A DNA stretch of 6,248 nt from Bacillota bacterium (lineage in GTDB: Bacteria > Bacillota > Sulfobacillia > Symbiobacteriales > Symbiobacteriaceae): NCBI GenBank assembly GCA_028287415.1, contig JAQBPS010000785.1, forward strand, positions 1-6,248. The letters are read 5' to 3'. The position numbers and the translations under genes are program-made. The notes under the pieces were generated by a model that made no database searches, had not been told where the DNA came from, and saw only the letters and a list, made by a program, of their open reading frames with translations. This document shows, piece after piece, positions 6,187-6,248 of this stretch (positions within the stretch are counted from its first letter, which is position 1; every line of letters begins with the position of its first letter).

Positions 6187-6200
6187 AGCGCTTGGGCTTA

Positions 6201-6243
6201 TCTACTTGCAAAGCAGGCGCTCTACCTACTGAGCTACGGCCCC
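6201..6243 (-). tRNA. Truncated tRNA-Ala(UGC), 5' half only
   Basis: Read on the minus strand from 6243, the sequence shows a seven-base acceptor strand GGGGCCG, TA, a D arm (GCTC, loop, GAGC) and the anticodon strand CCTGC with the loop TTTGCAA. The anticodon TGC is at 6210-6208. This is the standard start of a bacterial tRNA-Ala. After the loop the expected GCAGG is GTAGA, which still pairs in part. No variable loop, T arm or CGGCCCC-like acceptor 3' strand follows; instead the GTTAGTGC tandem repeat begins. No T-loop motif matching the missing half was found in the window. The gene is therefore broken, displaced by a recombination event, or misassembled. Confidence 0.7.
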
Positions 6244-6248
6244 GTGTC

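Overview
The window looks like an accessory, partly decayed stretch of a GC-rich bacterial chromosome. No housekeeping gene or rRNA is present to fix the phylum. Two large genes carry sequence habits of proteins encoded with extracellular contractile injection systems (eCIS). A third large gene belongs to a degenerate M23-like family that I associate with Chloroflexota and other high-GC soil bacteria. That taxonomic hint is inference and weak.

Layout, left to right. (1) Positions 2-991 (+): the 3' part of a gene open at the left edge. It encodes an LQRK-containing segment, a divergent OmpA-like domain and a C-terminal domain with 12 cysteines. (2) 992-1475: an insertion-sequence graveyard. 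It holds a frameshifted C-terminus of an IS3-type transposase on the minus strand and a second transposase scrap on the plus strand, plus two short palindromes. (3) 1476-3617 (-): a complete 713-residue protein with an eCIS-type 'QRTAGN..A..L.QR' motif, a predicted beta-sandwich domain, a hydrophobic central segment and an unrecognised C-terminus. (4) 3618-4357: about 740 bases with no convincing large gene. Its left part resembles the end of an IS21-family element, and one short reading frame there has a strong ribosome binding site. (5) 4358-5722 (-): a membrane-anchored protein with an M23-like fold lacking the usual HxH metal ligands, preceded by a short overlapping reading frame on the same strand. 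(6) 5965-6248: non-coding DNA with a hairpin and palindromes, 4.5 copies of an 8-base tandem repeat, and the 5' half of a tRNA-Ala(UGC) gene on the minus strand that loses tRNA character just after the anticodon loop.

The genes do not form one operon. The first two large genes converge on the IS graveyard, and the third is separated by more IS debris. The most coherent reading is a genomic island holding eCIS-associated cargo or accessory proteins, eroded by IS activity and possibly bounded on the right by a tRNA-associated junction. No eCIS structural gene (sheath, tube, baseplate, ATPase) lies in the window, so the link rests on protein motifs alone.
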